DNA of 64,000 nt from Streptomyces sp. B93 (GTDB taxonomy: Bacteria; Actinomycetota; Actinomycetes; Streptomycetales; Streptomycetaceae), in the NCBI RefSeq assembly GCF_018070565.1, contig NZ_JAGPXL010000001.1:186001-250000 (forward strand), written 5' to 3'. How positions within the stretch are numbered: the stretch's first letter is position 1; every line of letters starts with the position of its first letter. This document shows, in pieces, positions 46,883-59,806 of the stretch. A program made the position numbers and the translations under genes. The notes below the pieces were generated by a model. The model saw only the letters and a list, made by a program, of their open reading frames with translations. It was not told where the DNA came from and ran no database searches.

Positions 46883-47506
46883 TTACGTACGGACGGCGAT
46901 TCCGTCCAGGACCATCGACAGGTACTGGCGGGCGATCTCCTCGGGGCTGTGCTGTCCGCCGGGCCGGTACCAGGAGGCGGCGACCCAGACGGTGTCGCGG
47001 ACGAAGCGGTAGGTGAGCCGGATGTCGAGGTCGGCCCGGAAGACGCCCTCGACGACTCCGCGTTCCAGCGTGGACAGCCACGCCTTCTCGAACTTGCGCT
47101 GCGACTCGGCGAGGAACCCGAAGCGGTCCTGCGCGGCGAGCTGCCGGGACTCCTTCTGGTAGATGGCGACGGCGGCGCGGTGCCGGTCGATCTCCCTGAA
47201 CGACTCGGTGACGAGTGCTTCCAGTGTCTCGCGGGGTCCCAGGGCGGCGTCCAGGACGGTGTCGTAGCCGTCCCAGAGTTCGTCGAGGAAGGTGCGCAGG
47301 ATCTCCTCCAGCATCGATTCCTTGGAGTCGAAGTGGTAGTAGAGGCTGCCCGCGAGCATGCCCGCGTGGTCGGCGATGGTGCGCACGGTGGTGGCGTTGT
47401 AGCCCTGTTCGGCGAAGACCTCGGCGGCGGTGCGCAGCAGTTCGCGGCGGCGCTCCGGTGCGGCGGTGGTCACCTGGGGCTTCTTCTTGGTCGGCACGGG
47501 ATCCAT
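46883..47506 (-). CDS. kstR2: KstR2-like TetR repressor
   Basis: 207-residue TetR-family regulator. The DNA-binding helix-turn-helix is ATTVRTIADHAGMLAGSLYYHFDSKE near residues 38-63. The ligand domain shares the mycobacterial KstR2 features AAVAIYQKESRQLAAQDRFG and YRFVRDTVWVAASWYRPGG. KstR2 represses HIP genes and is released by HIP-CoA. Two matching operators in this block are its likely targets. The gene lies between ipdF and fadA6 on the same strand, thus inside its own regulon. Start ATG 47506; the first 10 residues are Lys/Pro-rich. Confidence 0.92.
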   Translation of the reverse strand: MDPVPTKKKPQVTTAAPERRRELLRTAAEVFAEQGYNATTVRTIADHAGMLAGSLYYHFDSKESMLEEILRTFLDELWDGYDTVLDAALGPRETLEALVTESFREIDRHRAAVAIYQKESRQLAAQDRFGFLAESQRKFEKAWLSTLERGVVEGVFRADLDIRLTYRFVRDTVWVAASWYRPGGQHSPEEIARQYLSMVLDGIAVRT

Positions 47507-47524
47507 TGTGGTGGCCGCCCGCGC

Positions 47525-48313
47525 CTAGGGGTGCTGGCCGCTGACGGAGACGACTTCCCCGGTCAGGTAGGAGGAGTATCCGGAGGCAAGGAAGACGATC
47601 ACGTTGGCCACCTCCCAGGGTTCGGCGTACCGGCCCAGGGCCTCGCGCGCGGTGAGTTCGGCCAGGAGTTCGGGTGTGGTCACCTTGACCAGGTGGGGGT
47701 GCATGGCGAGGCTCGGCGCGACGGCGTTGACGCGGACGCCGTAGGGGGCCGCCTCGATGGCGGCGCAGCGGGTGAGGGCCATGACGCCCGCCTTTGCGGC
47801 GGCGTAGTGCGCCTGTCCGGCCTGGGCGCGCCAGCCGACGACGGAGGCGTTGTTGACGAGGACGCCGCCCGTGCCCGCGGCCCGCAGCAGCCGCAGGGCG
47901 GCCCTGGTGCAGCGGAAGGTGCCGTTCAGCGTCACGTCGAGCACGCCGGACCACTGGGCGTCGGTCATGTCGGCGAGGTCTGCGGTGCCGCCGAGTCCGG
48001 CGTTGTTGACGACGATGTCCAGCCGTCCGTGCGTGCGTACGGCCGTGTCGAAGAGGGCGCGCACCTGGGTGTCGTCGGTGACGTCGCAGGGGACGGCGGA
48101 GACGGCGGCCCCGAACTCGCGCTCCAGCTCGGCCTCGTGCTCCGCGAGCCGGCGTGCGTGGGCGTCGCTGATCAGCACGCGGGCGCCCTCCTCCAGGAAG
48201 CGGCGGGCGGTGGCGCCGCCGATGCCGGTGCCCGCGGCGGCGGTGATGACGGCGGTGCGTCCGGAAAGCAGTCCGTGTCCGGGAACGTACGGCGCACCCT
48301 CGACCGTTGTCAT
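47525..48313 (-). CDS. ipdF: IpdF-like short-chain dehydrogenase
   Basis: 262-residue SDR matching Rv3559c/IpdF, which acts on the C5 hydroxy/keto group of HIP-type CoA esters. The start SGRTAVITAAAGTGIGGATA carries the variant glycine motif (AAAGTGIG) typical of this group. Then come NNAGLGG and the catalytic-region NNASVVGWRAQAGQAHYAAAKAG (Tyr and Lys in YAAAK). The end WEVANVIVFLASGYSSYLTG fits the family. First gene of ipdF-kstR2-fadA6; operator 2 lies 17 bp upstream of the ATG at 48313, well placed for repression. Confidence 0.87.
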   Translation of the reverse strand: MTTVEGAPYVPGHGLLSGRTAVITAAAGTGIGGATARRFLEEGARVLISDAHARRLAEHEAELEREFGAAVSAVPCDVTDDTQVRALFDTAVRTHGRLDIVVNNAGLGGTADLADMTDAQWSGVLDVTLNGTFRCTRAALRLLRAAGTGGVLVNNASVVGWRAQAGQAHYAAAKAGVMALTRCAAIEAAPYGVRVNAVAPSLAMHPHLVKVTTPELLAELTAREALGRYAEPWEVANVIVFLASGYSSYLTGEVVSVSGQHP

Positions 48314-48329
48314 GACGTCACGCTAATCT

Positions 48330-48343
48330 ACCAAACACTTGTT
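48330..48343. promoter_or_regulatory. KstR2-type operator 2
   Basis: ACCAAACACTTGTT, whose reverse complement AACAAGTGTTTGGT fits the KstR2 consensus at 9 of 10 fixed positions. It lies between the divergent ipdF and acyl-CoA dehydrogenase genes and is nearly identical to operator 1, with flanking CCTA also shared. Confidence 0.82.
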
Positions 48344-48385
48344 AGGGAAGCTTCCGGGCAGGCCGACCGGGAAAGGACGGTGACC

Positions 48386-49525
48386 GTGGACCTCTCGCTC
48401 TCCCCCGCCGACGAGGCGTTCCGCGCCGACGCCCGCGCCTGGCTGGCGGACCGTGTGCCGCCGGTCCCGCTGCCGTCCCTGGAGACCGAGGAGGGCTTCG
48501 CCGCGCACCGCGCCTGGGAGGCCGAGCTGGCCGCTGACCGCTGGTCGGTGGTCGACTGGCCCGAGGAGTACGGCGGCCGGGGCGCGGACCTGATCCACTG
48601 GCTGCTGTTCGAGGAGGAGTACCACGCGGCGGGCGCCCCGGGCCGGGTCGGGCAGAACGGCATCAGTCTGCTCGCCCCCACCCTCTTCGAGCACGGCACC
48701 GCGGAGCAGCGCGCCCGGCTCCTGCCGTCGATGGCCACGGGCGAGGTGGTGTGGGCGCAGGCCTGGTCGGAGCCGGAGGCGGGTTCGGACCTGGCGTCGC
48801 TGCGGTCGAGAGCGGTGCGGGTGGACGGTGGCTGGCTGCTCGGCGGACAGAAGACCTGGTCCTCGCGGGCCGCCTTCGCCGATCGGGCGTTCGGCCTGTT
48901 CCGCAGCGGCCCGGGGGCGGCCGAACCGCACCAGGGCCTGACGTACCTGATGTTCGACCTGCGTGCCCCGGGTGTCACGGTCCGGCCGATCGCCCGGCTG
49001 GACGGCAGACCCGCCTTCGCCGAGCTTTTCCTGGACGAGGTGTTCGTGCCCGACGAGGACGTGATCGGCGCGCCCGGGCAGGGCTGGCGGATCGCGATGG
49101 CGACGGCCGGTCATGAGCGCGGGCTGATGCTGCGCTCCCCGGGCCGTTTCCTGGCCGCCGCGGACCGGCTGCACCGGCTCTGGCGGGCCCAGGGCAGCCC
49201 GGCGAGCGGCCGTGACCGGGTGGCCGACGCGCTGATCGGCGCCCGCGCCCATCAGCTGTTCACCTACGCCGCGGCCTGCCGCCATCGGGACGGCGAGCGG
49301 CTCGGCCCCCGGGCCAGCCTGAACAAGGTCTTCTGGTCCGAGTACGACATCGCGCTGCACGAGACGGCCCTCGACCTCCTCGGCGCGGAGGGCGAGCTGT
49401 CCGGCACCGACTGGTGCGAGCGGTACGTGTTCGCGCTCGCGGGGCCGATCTACGCGGGGACGAACGAGATCCAGCGCGACATCATCGCCGAGCGCCTGCT
49501 CGGCCTGCCGAGGGGGCGGCGCTGA
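48386..49525 (+). CDS. fadE30: acyl-CoA dehydrogenase, FadE30-like
   Basis: 379-residue flavoprotein that introduces a double bond into a CoA ester. FAD contacts are WAQAWSEPEAGSDLASL near residue 118 and GGQKTWSS. The C-terminus IYAGTNEIQRDIIAERLLGL is the FadE30-type end. The position that is Glu (YEGT) in mitochondrial enzymes is Ala here, as in steroid-type dehydrogenases, so the base must lie elsewhere. FadE30 desaturates the HIP-CoA propionyl side chain. GTG 48386 has GAAAGGA 8 bp upstream and is preferred to GTG 48380. The gene is coupled to the next one by TGATG. Confidence 0.87.
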   Translation: MDLSLSPADEAFRADARAWLADRVPPVPLPSLETEEGFAAHRAWEAELAADRWSVVDWPEEYGGRGADLIHWLLFEEEYHAAGAPGRVGQNGISLLAPTLFEHGTAEQRARLLPSMATGEVVWAQAWSEPEAGSDLASLRSRAVRVDGGWLLGGQKTWSSRAAFADRAFGLFRSGPGAAEPHQGLTYLMFDLRAPGVTVRPIARLDGRPAFAELFLDEVFVPDEDVIGAPGQGWRIAMATAGHERGLMLRSPGRFLAAADRLHRLWRAQGSPASGRDRVADALIGARAHQLFTYAAACRHRDGERLGPRASLNKVFWSEYDIALHETALDLLGAEGELSGTDWCERYVFALAGPIYAGTNEIQRDIIAERLLGLPRGRR

Positions 49526-50484
49526 TGCGGTTCGCGCCCGACCCCGAGCACCGGGCGTTCGCCGCCTCGCTGCACGCGATGCTGACCGCGTCGGACACGC
49601 CCTCGGTCGTCCGGGACTGGAGCGGCGGCGACCACACGGCCGGGCGCGCGCTGTGGGGGCGCCTCGCGGAGGCGGGAGTGTTCGCGCTGGCGGTGGCCGA
49701 GGAGCACGGAGGGCTGGGCCTGCGGCCCGTGGAACTCGCCGTGGCCTTCGTGGAGCTGGGACGGCACGCGGTGCCGGGCCCGCTGGTGGAGACGGTCACG
49801 GCCGCCGCCCTGCTCACCGAATCCGGCTGCGCCAGGCGTCTGTTACCCGCCCTGGCGTCGGGCGGGTCGATGGCGACGGTGGCGTACGGCGGCCGATGGG
49901 CGCTGGACGGCGACGTGGCCGCCGTCCGGCTCACCCTCACCCGGCACGCCCTGCGGCTCACCCCCGGCCACGGCCCGCCGAGACCCTCGCTGGACCCGGC
50001 CCGCCGCCTCACTCCCCTCGCCCCGGGCGGCGAACTGCTCAGCACCGCCCCGCCCCTCGGGCAGGCCCTCGTCCTCGCCCGGGTCACGACCGCCGCCCAG
50101 GCGCTCGGCGTCGGACTCGCCCTGCTGGACCGGACCGTCGAGCACGTCAAGCGGCGGGCCCAGTTCGGGGTCCGCATAGGGTCGTTCCAGGCGGTCAAGC
50201 ACCGGTTGGCGGATGTCATGATCGCCCTGGAGTTCGCCCGGCCGCTGGTGTTCGGCGCCGCGCTGACGCTGCGCCCGGCGGACGCGGCCGCCGCCAAGGT
50301 GAGCGCCTGCGAGGCGGCGTACCGGGCGGCCCGTGCCGCGCTGCAACTGCACGGCGCGCTCGGCTACACCGCGGAGTACGACCTGTCCCTGTGGCTGACC
50401 AAGGCCCGCGCCCTGCGCACGGCCTGGGGCGACCCCGACACCTGCCGTTCCGTCGTCCTGGACGGACACCGCCGCGGCCCATGA
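49525..50484 (+). CDS. short acyl-CoA dehydrogenase, second subunit (FadE31-33-like)
   Basis: 319-residue acyl-CoA dehydrogenase homologue, shorter than the usual 380. The N-terminal helical domain (AEEHGGLGLRPVELAVAF) and the C-terminal helical domain (QFGVRIGSFQAVKHRLADVM; QLHGALGYTAEYDLSLWL) are present. The middle beta domain is poorly conserved and lacks the usual TEP-GSD flavin signature. It reads like the beta partner of the alpha-beta heteromeric dehydrogenases of steroid catabolism. ATG 49525 shares a base with the stop of the upstream FadE gene, supporting a complex between the two. Catalytic competence alone is doubtful. Confidence 0.8.
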   Translation: MRFAPDPEHRAFAASLHAMLTASDTPSVVRDWSGGDHTAGRALWGRLAEAGVFALAVAEEHGGLGLRPVELAVAFVELGRHAVPGPLVETVTAAALLTESGCARRLLPALASGGSMATVAYGGRWALDGDVAAVRLTLTRHALRLTPGHGPPRPSLDPARRLTPLAPGGELLSTAPPLGQALVLARVTTAAQALGVGLALLDRTVEHVKRRAQFGVRIGSFQAVKHRLADVMIALEFARPLVFGAALTLRPADAAAAKVSACEAAYRAARAALQLHGALGYTAEYDLSLWLTKARALRTAWGDPDTCRSVVLDGHRRGP

Positions 50485-50499
50485 CCTGGGCCGCCCCCG

Positions 50500-51219
50500 T
50501 CACCCCACGATCCCCCGAGCCCGAGCCGCCGCCAGCCACTGCGGGAACTCGCCCACCAACCGGTCGTACAGCTCCGCGTCGGAGACCTTCCGCGGGTCGC
50601 GTCCGGCGTGGAAGAACCCGGCGTTGTCGACGACACGCTTGCCGGGCACGGGCAGCTCGTCGAGTCTGCGCAGATAGTCGAACTGCTTGCTGCCCGGGTC
50701 CCCGAAGCCGACGAACTGCCAGAACAGCGGCAGCCGGGCCGCCTTGCACAGATACCGTTCCGCGGCGAGCCGGTTGATCGGCCCGCCGTCGGTCTGGAAG
50801 ACGACCAGCGCCGGTTCCCCGGTGCCGCTGTCGAGGTAGTGGTCGATGACGGCGTCCATGGCCAGGTGGTAGCTGGTCTTGCCCATGTGCCCGAGCCCGG
50901 CCACGATCCGCTCGATCCGCCCCTGGTGGCCGTCGAGCGCGAGGTCGGTGACCGCGTCGACGTCGGTGGAGAAGAACACCACCGGCACGATCCCGTCGTC
51001 GTCGAGGTGCGCCGACAGCCCGAGCACCCGGTCGGCCAGCGCCTGCACGGTGCCGTCCTTGTAGTACGGCTTCATGGAACCGGAGTAGTCGATCACCAGA
51101 TAGACCGCGGCCCGCACGCCGCCCAGCCCGTGCTTGTCGAGGGAGGTTCCGGCCTTCTTGTAGAGGTCGACGAGCGCGGGCGCGGTTTCCGCCACCTTGC
51201 TCAGACTGATCGCGGCCAT
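50500..51219 (-). CDS. VWA-domain protein
   Basis: 239 residues with one von Willebrand factor A domain. The MIDAS metal motif is VYLVIDYSGSMKPYYKDG near residue 40 (DxSGS), with the Thr of MGKTSYH and the Asp of FQTDGG as later ligands. VFFSTDVDAV matches TerF/TerY-type VWA proteins associated with stress and tellurite-type gene sets, but no other ter gene is nearby. Cytoplasmic, no signal. Its stop lies 15 bp from the acyl-CoA dehydrogenase stop, tail to tail, and it marks the return to core genes after the steroid block. ATG 51219. Confidence 0.83.
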   Translation of the reverse strand: MAAISLSKVAETAPALVDLYKKAGTSLDKHGLGGVRAAVYLVIDYSGSMKPYYKDGTVQALADRVLGLSAHLDDDGIVPVVFFSTDVDAVTDLALDGHQGRIERIVAGLGHMGKTSYHLAMDAVIDHYLDSGTGEPALVVFQTDGGPINRLAAERYLCKAARLPLFWQFVGFGDPGSKQFDYLRRLDELPVPGKRVVDNAGFFHAGRDPRKVSDAELYDRLVGEFPQWLAAARARGIVG

Positions 51220-51373
51220 TCGAGTCCCCCCGGGTCCTGTCGGTGCAAACGGTCCGTCGACCGTACGACAGCCGCCCCTGCGATCTCACCTCCCACAGCT
51301 GTTCGATAGGTTGGTTCGCCGCCGTCCCCACCGGCTCACCCGTCCCGATCTGTCCCGTTCCGAGGAGCCGGCC

Positions 51374-52297
51374 GTGGAGCCCGAGTCCACCCTGACCACC
51401 TGCTACCGACATCCGGCGGTGGAGTCGCACGTCCGCTGCACCCGGTGCGACCGGTACATCTGCCCGGACTGCATGCGCGAGGCACCGGTCGGTCACCAGT
51501 GCGTGGAGTGCGTGAAGGAGGGCGCGCGGTCGGTCCGCGAGGCCCGCACGGCGTTCGGTGGCCGGATCGCGACGGCGCCCGTGGTGACGTACACCCTGAT
51601 CGGACTGAATGTCCTGATCTATCTGGCCGCGCTGGTGCGGCCGGGGATCGTGGACCGGTTCGAGATGGTCGCGGCCCGTGTGGTGGGCCCGGACGGCGCG
51701 TACTACGTCCACGACGCCGTCCTGCTGGGGCACTTCGACGCCGAAGGGGTCGCCGCCGGTGAGTGGGAGCGGCTGATCACCAGCGGGTTCCTGCACCTCC
51801 AGCCGACCGAGGGCACCTTCGGCATCGCGCACATCGTGCTGAACATGCTCGCGCTGTGGCAGCTCGGCCGGATCGTGGAACCGCACCTCGGCCGCGTCCG
51901 CTATCTGGCGCTGTACCTGCTGGCGACGCTCGGCGGCTCGGTCCTCGAGCTGCTGCTCGCCGACCCGGGCGTCCCCTTCGTCGGCGCGTCCGGCGCGATC
52001 TTCGGTCTGGGCGCTGCGTACTACGTGATGGCCCGCCGCCTCGGCGCCGACATGGCCGACGTCAACCGGTTCATGGCCTTCCTGCTGATCTGGCTGCTGA
52101 TCTCCGCCGGGCTCACCTCCTGGCAGGGCCACCTCGGCGGGCTGCTGACCGGCGCCGCGGTGATGACGGCGTACGCCTACGCACCCGCCGGGCCGCGCCG
52201 GACGCTGATCCAGGCGGGCGCCTGCGCGGGGGTGCTGGTGGTGCTCCTGCTGCTGGCATATGTGAGAGTGACGGATCTGACGGGAGGAGCGGCCTAG
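51374..52297 (+). CDS. rhomboid intramembrane protease with zinc-finger N-terminus
   Basis: 307 residues. Residues about 8-45 hold a B-box-like zinc motif (CTRCDRYICPDCMREAPVG with more Cys/His). The rest is a six-helix rhomboid serine protease: HIVLNMLALWQLG helix, catalytic Ser in GASGAIFGLGAAYYVMARRL near residue 208, and catalytic His in SWQGHLGGLLTG near residue 257. It cleaves membrane proteins within or near the bilayer; the substrate is unknown. This zinc-finger fusion is common in actinobacteria. GTG 51374 follows GAGGAG (51362-51367). Confidence 0.92.
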   Translation: MEPESTLTTCYRHPAVESHVRCTRCDRYICPDCMREAPVGHQCVECVKEGARSVREARTAFGGRIATAPVVTYTLIGLNVLIYLAALVRPGIVDRFEMVAARVVGPDGAYYVHDAVLLGHFDAEGVAAGEWERLITSGFLHLQPTEGTFGIAHIVLNMLALWQLGRIVEPHLGRVRYLALYLLATLGGSVLELLLADPGVPFVGASGAIFGLGAAYYVMARRLGADMADVNRFMAFLLIWLLISAGLTSWQGHLGGLLTGAAVMTAYAYAPAGPRRTLIQAGACAGVLVVLLLLAYVRVTDLTGGAA

Positions 52298-52319
52298 TTT
52301 CGGCCGTACGGTGAACGAC

Positions 52320-53243
52320 ATGAAAAGAGCCGGTTGTCTGTTCCTCGCCGTCGTACCCGTCCTGGTGACGGCCGGGGCGTATTTCCTGGCGCCGTCCGAC
52401 TCGGGGACGGACGCGTCGAAGGAGTCCGTGTCCACGTCCCAGGCGGCGCGTGACGACGCCAGGGCGAAGGCCGAGCGCAAGCACGCCGACGACCGGGCCG
52501 CCGACGACAAGCTGATCGCGTCCCTGCCGCCGGGCCTCGCGGCGCCGGACAAGAAGGAACTCGCGCACAAGATCGTCTCCACCGCGGAGAACTCCACGCT
52601 GGACTGGCGCACTTCCTACGACTACATAGAGGACCTCGACGACGGCCAGGGCTACACGGCCGGGATAGCGGGCTTCTGCACCGGCACCCACGATCTGCTC
52701 GCCCTCGTCGAGCGCTACACCGAGGACCACCCCGACAACGGCCTCGCCGCCTATCTGCCCGCCCTGCGTGAGGTCGACGGCACGGACTCCCACGAGGGTC
52801 TCGACCCCGGTTTCACCGACGCCTGGCGCGCGGAGGCGGAGGTTCCGGCGTTCCGTGAGGCGCAGGAGCAGGAGCGCGACCGCGCCTACTTCGACCCGGC
52901 GGTGCGCCTGGCCAAGCTGGACGGCCTGGGCACCCTCGGCCAGTTCGTCTACTACGACGCGATGGTCTTCCACGGCCCCGACACCGACCCGACCGGCTTC
53001 TACGGCATGCGGGAACTGGCCCTCGAGAAGGCCGGCACCCCGGCGGCGGGCGGCTCGGAGACGGAGTTCCTCAACACGTTCCTGGACGTGCGCCGCGAGG
53101 CGATGAAGTCCAGCGAGCACGCGCGGCACAACGACACCAGCCGTATCGACACCGCCCAGCGCGCCTTCCTCCAGGCCGGGAACCTGAACCTGGACACCCC
53201 GCTGGTGTGGCGGATGTACGGCGAGACCTACCAGGTCCCCTGA
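52320..53243 (+). CDS. csn: GH46 chitosanase
   Basis: 307-residue endo-chitosanase that hydrolyses chitosan outside the cell. The N-terminal hydrophobic segment (residues 4-23) is an export signal or anchor without lipobox, followed by a charged Ala/Lys/Asp linker (about 30-65). The catalytic domain resembles Streptomyces N174 CsnN174: the acid Glu is in TAENSTLDW (Glu 90) and the base Asp in DDGQGYTAG (Asp 108), 18 residues apart as in N174. ERDRAYFDPAV and HARHNDTSRIDTAQR follow. ATG 52320 is preferred over in-frame GTG 52311 because GGTGA lies 5 bp upstream. The gene ends at a shared terminator with gltD. Confidence 0.93.
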   Translation: MKRAGCLFLAVVPVLVTAGAYFLAPSDSGTDASKESVSTSQAARDDARAKAERKHADDRAADDKLIASLPPGLAAPDKKELAHKIVSTAENSTLDWRTSYDYIEDLDDGQGYTAGIAGFCTGTHDLLALVERYTEDHPDNGLAAYLPALREVDGTDSHEGLDPGFTDAWRAEAEVPAFREAQEQERDRAYFDPAVRLAKLDGLGTLGQFVYYDAMVFHGPDTDPTGFYGMRELALEKAGTPAAGGSETEFLNTFLDVRREAMKSSEHARHNDTSRIDTAQRAFLQAGNLNLDTPLVWRMYGETYQVP

Positions 53244-53259
53244 GAGCCGAGACATGCGG

Positions 53260-53306
53260 CGGCGCCTGCCCATACGGTCCGGTCGGGGACTGGTGGGCAG
53301 GCGCCG
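53260..53306. terminator. bidirectional terminator between csn and gltD
   Basis: Perfect 13-bp arms CGGCGCCTGCCCA (53260-53272) and its complement (53294-53306) enclose a 21-nt loop. It separates two convergent stop codons. Confidence 0.85.
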
Positions 53307-53353
53307 TCTGTGTCCCGTACGCCTTTGTACGGAAACGTCTTTGTGAGGACCCG

Positions 53354-54809
53354 TCAGACCGCCAGGGCGCGGTCGGTCGGGCGGATCGGGGCGGGCAGGT
53401 CGCTCGCGCCGGTCAGGAACCGGTCGACACCGCGGGCGGCCGAGCGGCCCTCGGCGATCGCCCACACGATGAGCGACTGGCCGCGGCCCGCGTCACCGGC
53501 GACGAAGACTCCGGGGACGTTGGTCTGGAAGTCGGCGTCGCGGGCGATGTTACCCCGCTCGTCGAGGTCCAGGCCGAACTGTTCCACCAGGCCGTTGTCG
53601 CGGTCGGTGCCGGTGAAGCCCATGGCGAGGGTGACCAGCTGGGCGGGGATCTTGCGCTCGGTGCCCGGCTTCTGGGTCAGCTTGCCGCTGACGAACTCGA
53701 CCTCGGCCAGGTGCAGCCACTGCACGTTGCCGTCCTCGTCGCCCTCGAAGTGGGTGGTGGAGACGGAGTAGACCCGCTCACCGCCCTCCTCGTGCGCGGA
53801 GGTGACCTTGTACAGCAGGGGGAAGGTCGGCCACGGCTGGGAGACCGCGTCCCGCTCGTCGTTCGGGCGGGGCATGATCTCCAGCTGTGTCACCGAGGCC
53901 GCGCCCTGCCGGTGGGCGGTGCCCACGCAGTCGGCGCCGGTGTCGCCGCCGCCGATGACGACGACGTGCTTGCCCTCGGCCGAGATCGGCGGGCTGACGT
54001 AGTCGCCCTCCTGGACCTTGTTGGCCAGCGGCAGGTACTCCATGGCCTGGTAGACGCCCTTGAGTTCGCGGCCGGGGACCGGCAGGTCACGGGCGGTGGT
54101 GGCGCCGACGGCGAGCACGACGGCGTCGTAGCGCTTCTTCAGGTCGGTGGCCTTCAGGTCGCGGCCGATCTCGACGCCGGTGCGGAACCGGGTGCCCTCC
54201 GCGCGCATCTGCTCGATACGGCGGTTGATGTGCCGCTTCTCCATCTTGAACTCGGGGATCCCGTACCGCAGCAGGCCACCGACGCGGTCGGCGCGCTCGA
54301 AGACGGCGACGGTGTGCCCGGCCCGGGTCAGCTGCTGCGCGGCGGCGAGACCGGCGGGGCCGGAGCCGACCACCGCGACGGTCTTGCCGGACAGCCGCTC
54401 GGGGATCTGCGGGGCGACGTCACCGGTCTCCCACGCCTTGTCGATGATCGAGACCTCGACGTTCTTGATGGTGACCGGCGGCTGGTTGATGCCGAGCACA
54501 CACGCCGACTCGCACGGGGCCGGGCACAGACGGCCGGTGAACTCCGGGAAGTTGTTGGTGGCGTGCAGCCGCTCGGAGGCGGCCTGCCAGTCCTCGCGGT
54601 AGGCGTAGTCGTTCCACTCGGGGATCAGGTTCCCCAGCGGGCAGCCGTTGTGGCAGAACGGGATGCCGCAGTCCATGCAGCGGCTGGCCTGCTTGCTGAT
54701 GATCGGCAGCAGCGAGCCGGGGACGTAGACCTCGTTCCAGTCCCTGACGCGCTCCTCGACGGGGCGGGACCTGGCGACCTCGCGGCCGTGGTTCAGAAAG
54801 CCCTTCGGG

Positions 54810-54817
<8 letters not shown>
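53354..54817 (-). CDS. gltD: glutamate synthase small subunit
   Basis: 487-residue small subunit of NADPH-glutamate synthase, which feeds electrons from NADPH to the large subunit for making glutamate from glutamine and 2-oxoglutarate. Low-potential [4Fe-4S] cysteines are [16 protein letters not shown] near residue 37 and [14 protein letters not shown] near residue 95. The FAD motif is [15 protein letters not shown] near residue 150 and the NADPH motif [11 protein letters not shown] near residue 290. The start ATG 54817 overlaps the gltB stop by 8 bp, giving coupled translation of the two subunits. Confidence 0.97.
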
Positions 54818-59408
<4,591 letters not shown>

Positions 59409-59511
59409 CGGCTCTCCCGTCGTCGTCAAGTGGCTGAAGGTCCCTCCGAGGCCGAACGACCTGGAGGAGCAAGGCGCAAGGGACGACGCTGGCCCTCTGC
59501 GTGGATGCAAA

Positions 59512-59527
59512 ATTTCGTGCAGGTTAC
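59512..59527 (-). promoter_or_regulatory. possible GlnR half site upstream of gltB
   Basis: On the minus strand GTAAC-CTGCAC-GAAAT resembles one half of the GlnR box (gTnAc-n6-GaAAc). The second half is not evident. Low confidence; the match is short. Confidence 0.25.
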
Positions 59528-59536
59528 ATGATGGAG

Positions 59537-59552
59537 CGGTTCCCGGGAACCG
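59537..59552. promoter_or_regulatory. 16-bp perfect palindrome upstream of gltB
   Basis: CGGTTCCCGGGAACCG is perfectly self-complementary and sits about 130 bp upstream of the gltB start codon, next to the possible GlnR half site. Candidate operator; no regulator identified. Confidence 0.4.
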
Positions 59553-59771
59553 GATACTCCGTTCCAGCATGCGGACGCCGCGGGTGGCGGCGGGGCACCG
59601 CTCACAAGCGGCGGAAGCAATGGGGACCGAAGCGGACAGATCCATGCCCGTCGGCCCGAGGGCGAGGAGAGTGTCGTCGCTGACCCCACGGGTGCGCGGC
59701 AGGCGTCATTGCCCACAGCGCTTACGGCTCATGCCCCGCGGTTAAGCACTCGAAACCAACCAGTAACGGTT

Positions 59772-59795
59772 ATTTATGCGGCCCAACGCATAAAT
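59772..59795 (-). terminator. AT-rich hairpin after the VIT1 gene
   Basis: Arms ATTTATGCG (59772-59780) and CGCATAAAT (59787-59795) pair perfectly around GCCCAA. It lies 12 bp beyond the VIT1 stop. It could be a weak terminator or an operator; low GC makes it stand out. Confidence 0.45.
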
Positions 59796-59806
59796 GCGAG
59801 CCCTCG

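Larger units (their letters stand above)
59409..59806. other. gltB upstream region
   Basis: 398 bp between gltB and the VIT1 gene stop, both read leftward. It must hold the gltB promoter. It contains a perfect 16-bp palindrome (59537-59552), a GlnR-like half site (59512-59527) and a 9-bp hairpin (59772-59795). GC content drops near 59740-59800. No convincing gene. Confidence 0.6.

Noticed and set aside
59571..59750. Short open frames upstream of gltB as a gene or leader peptide
   Set aside because: Composition is not coding-like, there is no ribosome site, and the region reads better as promoter DNA.
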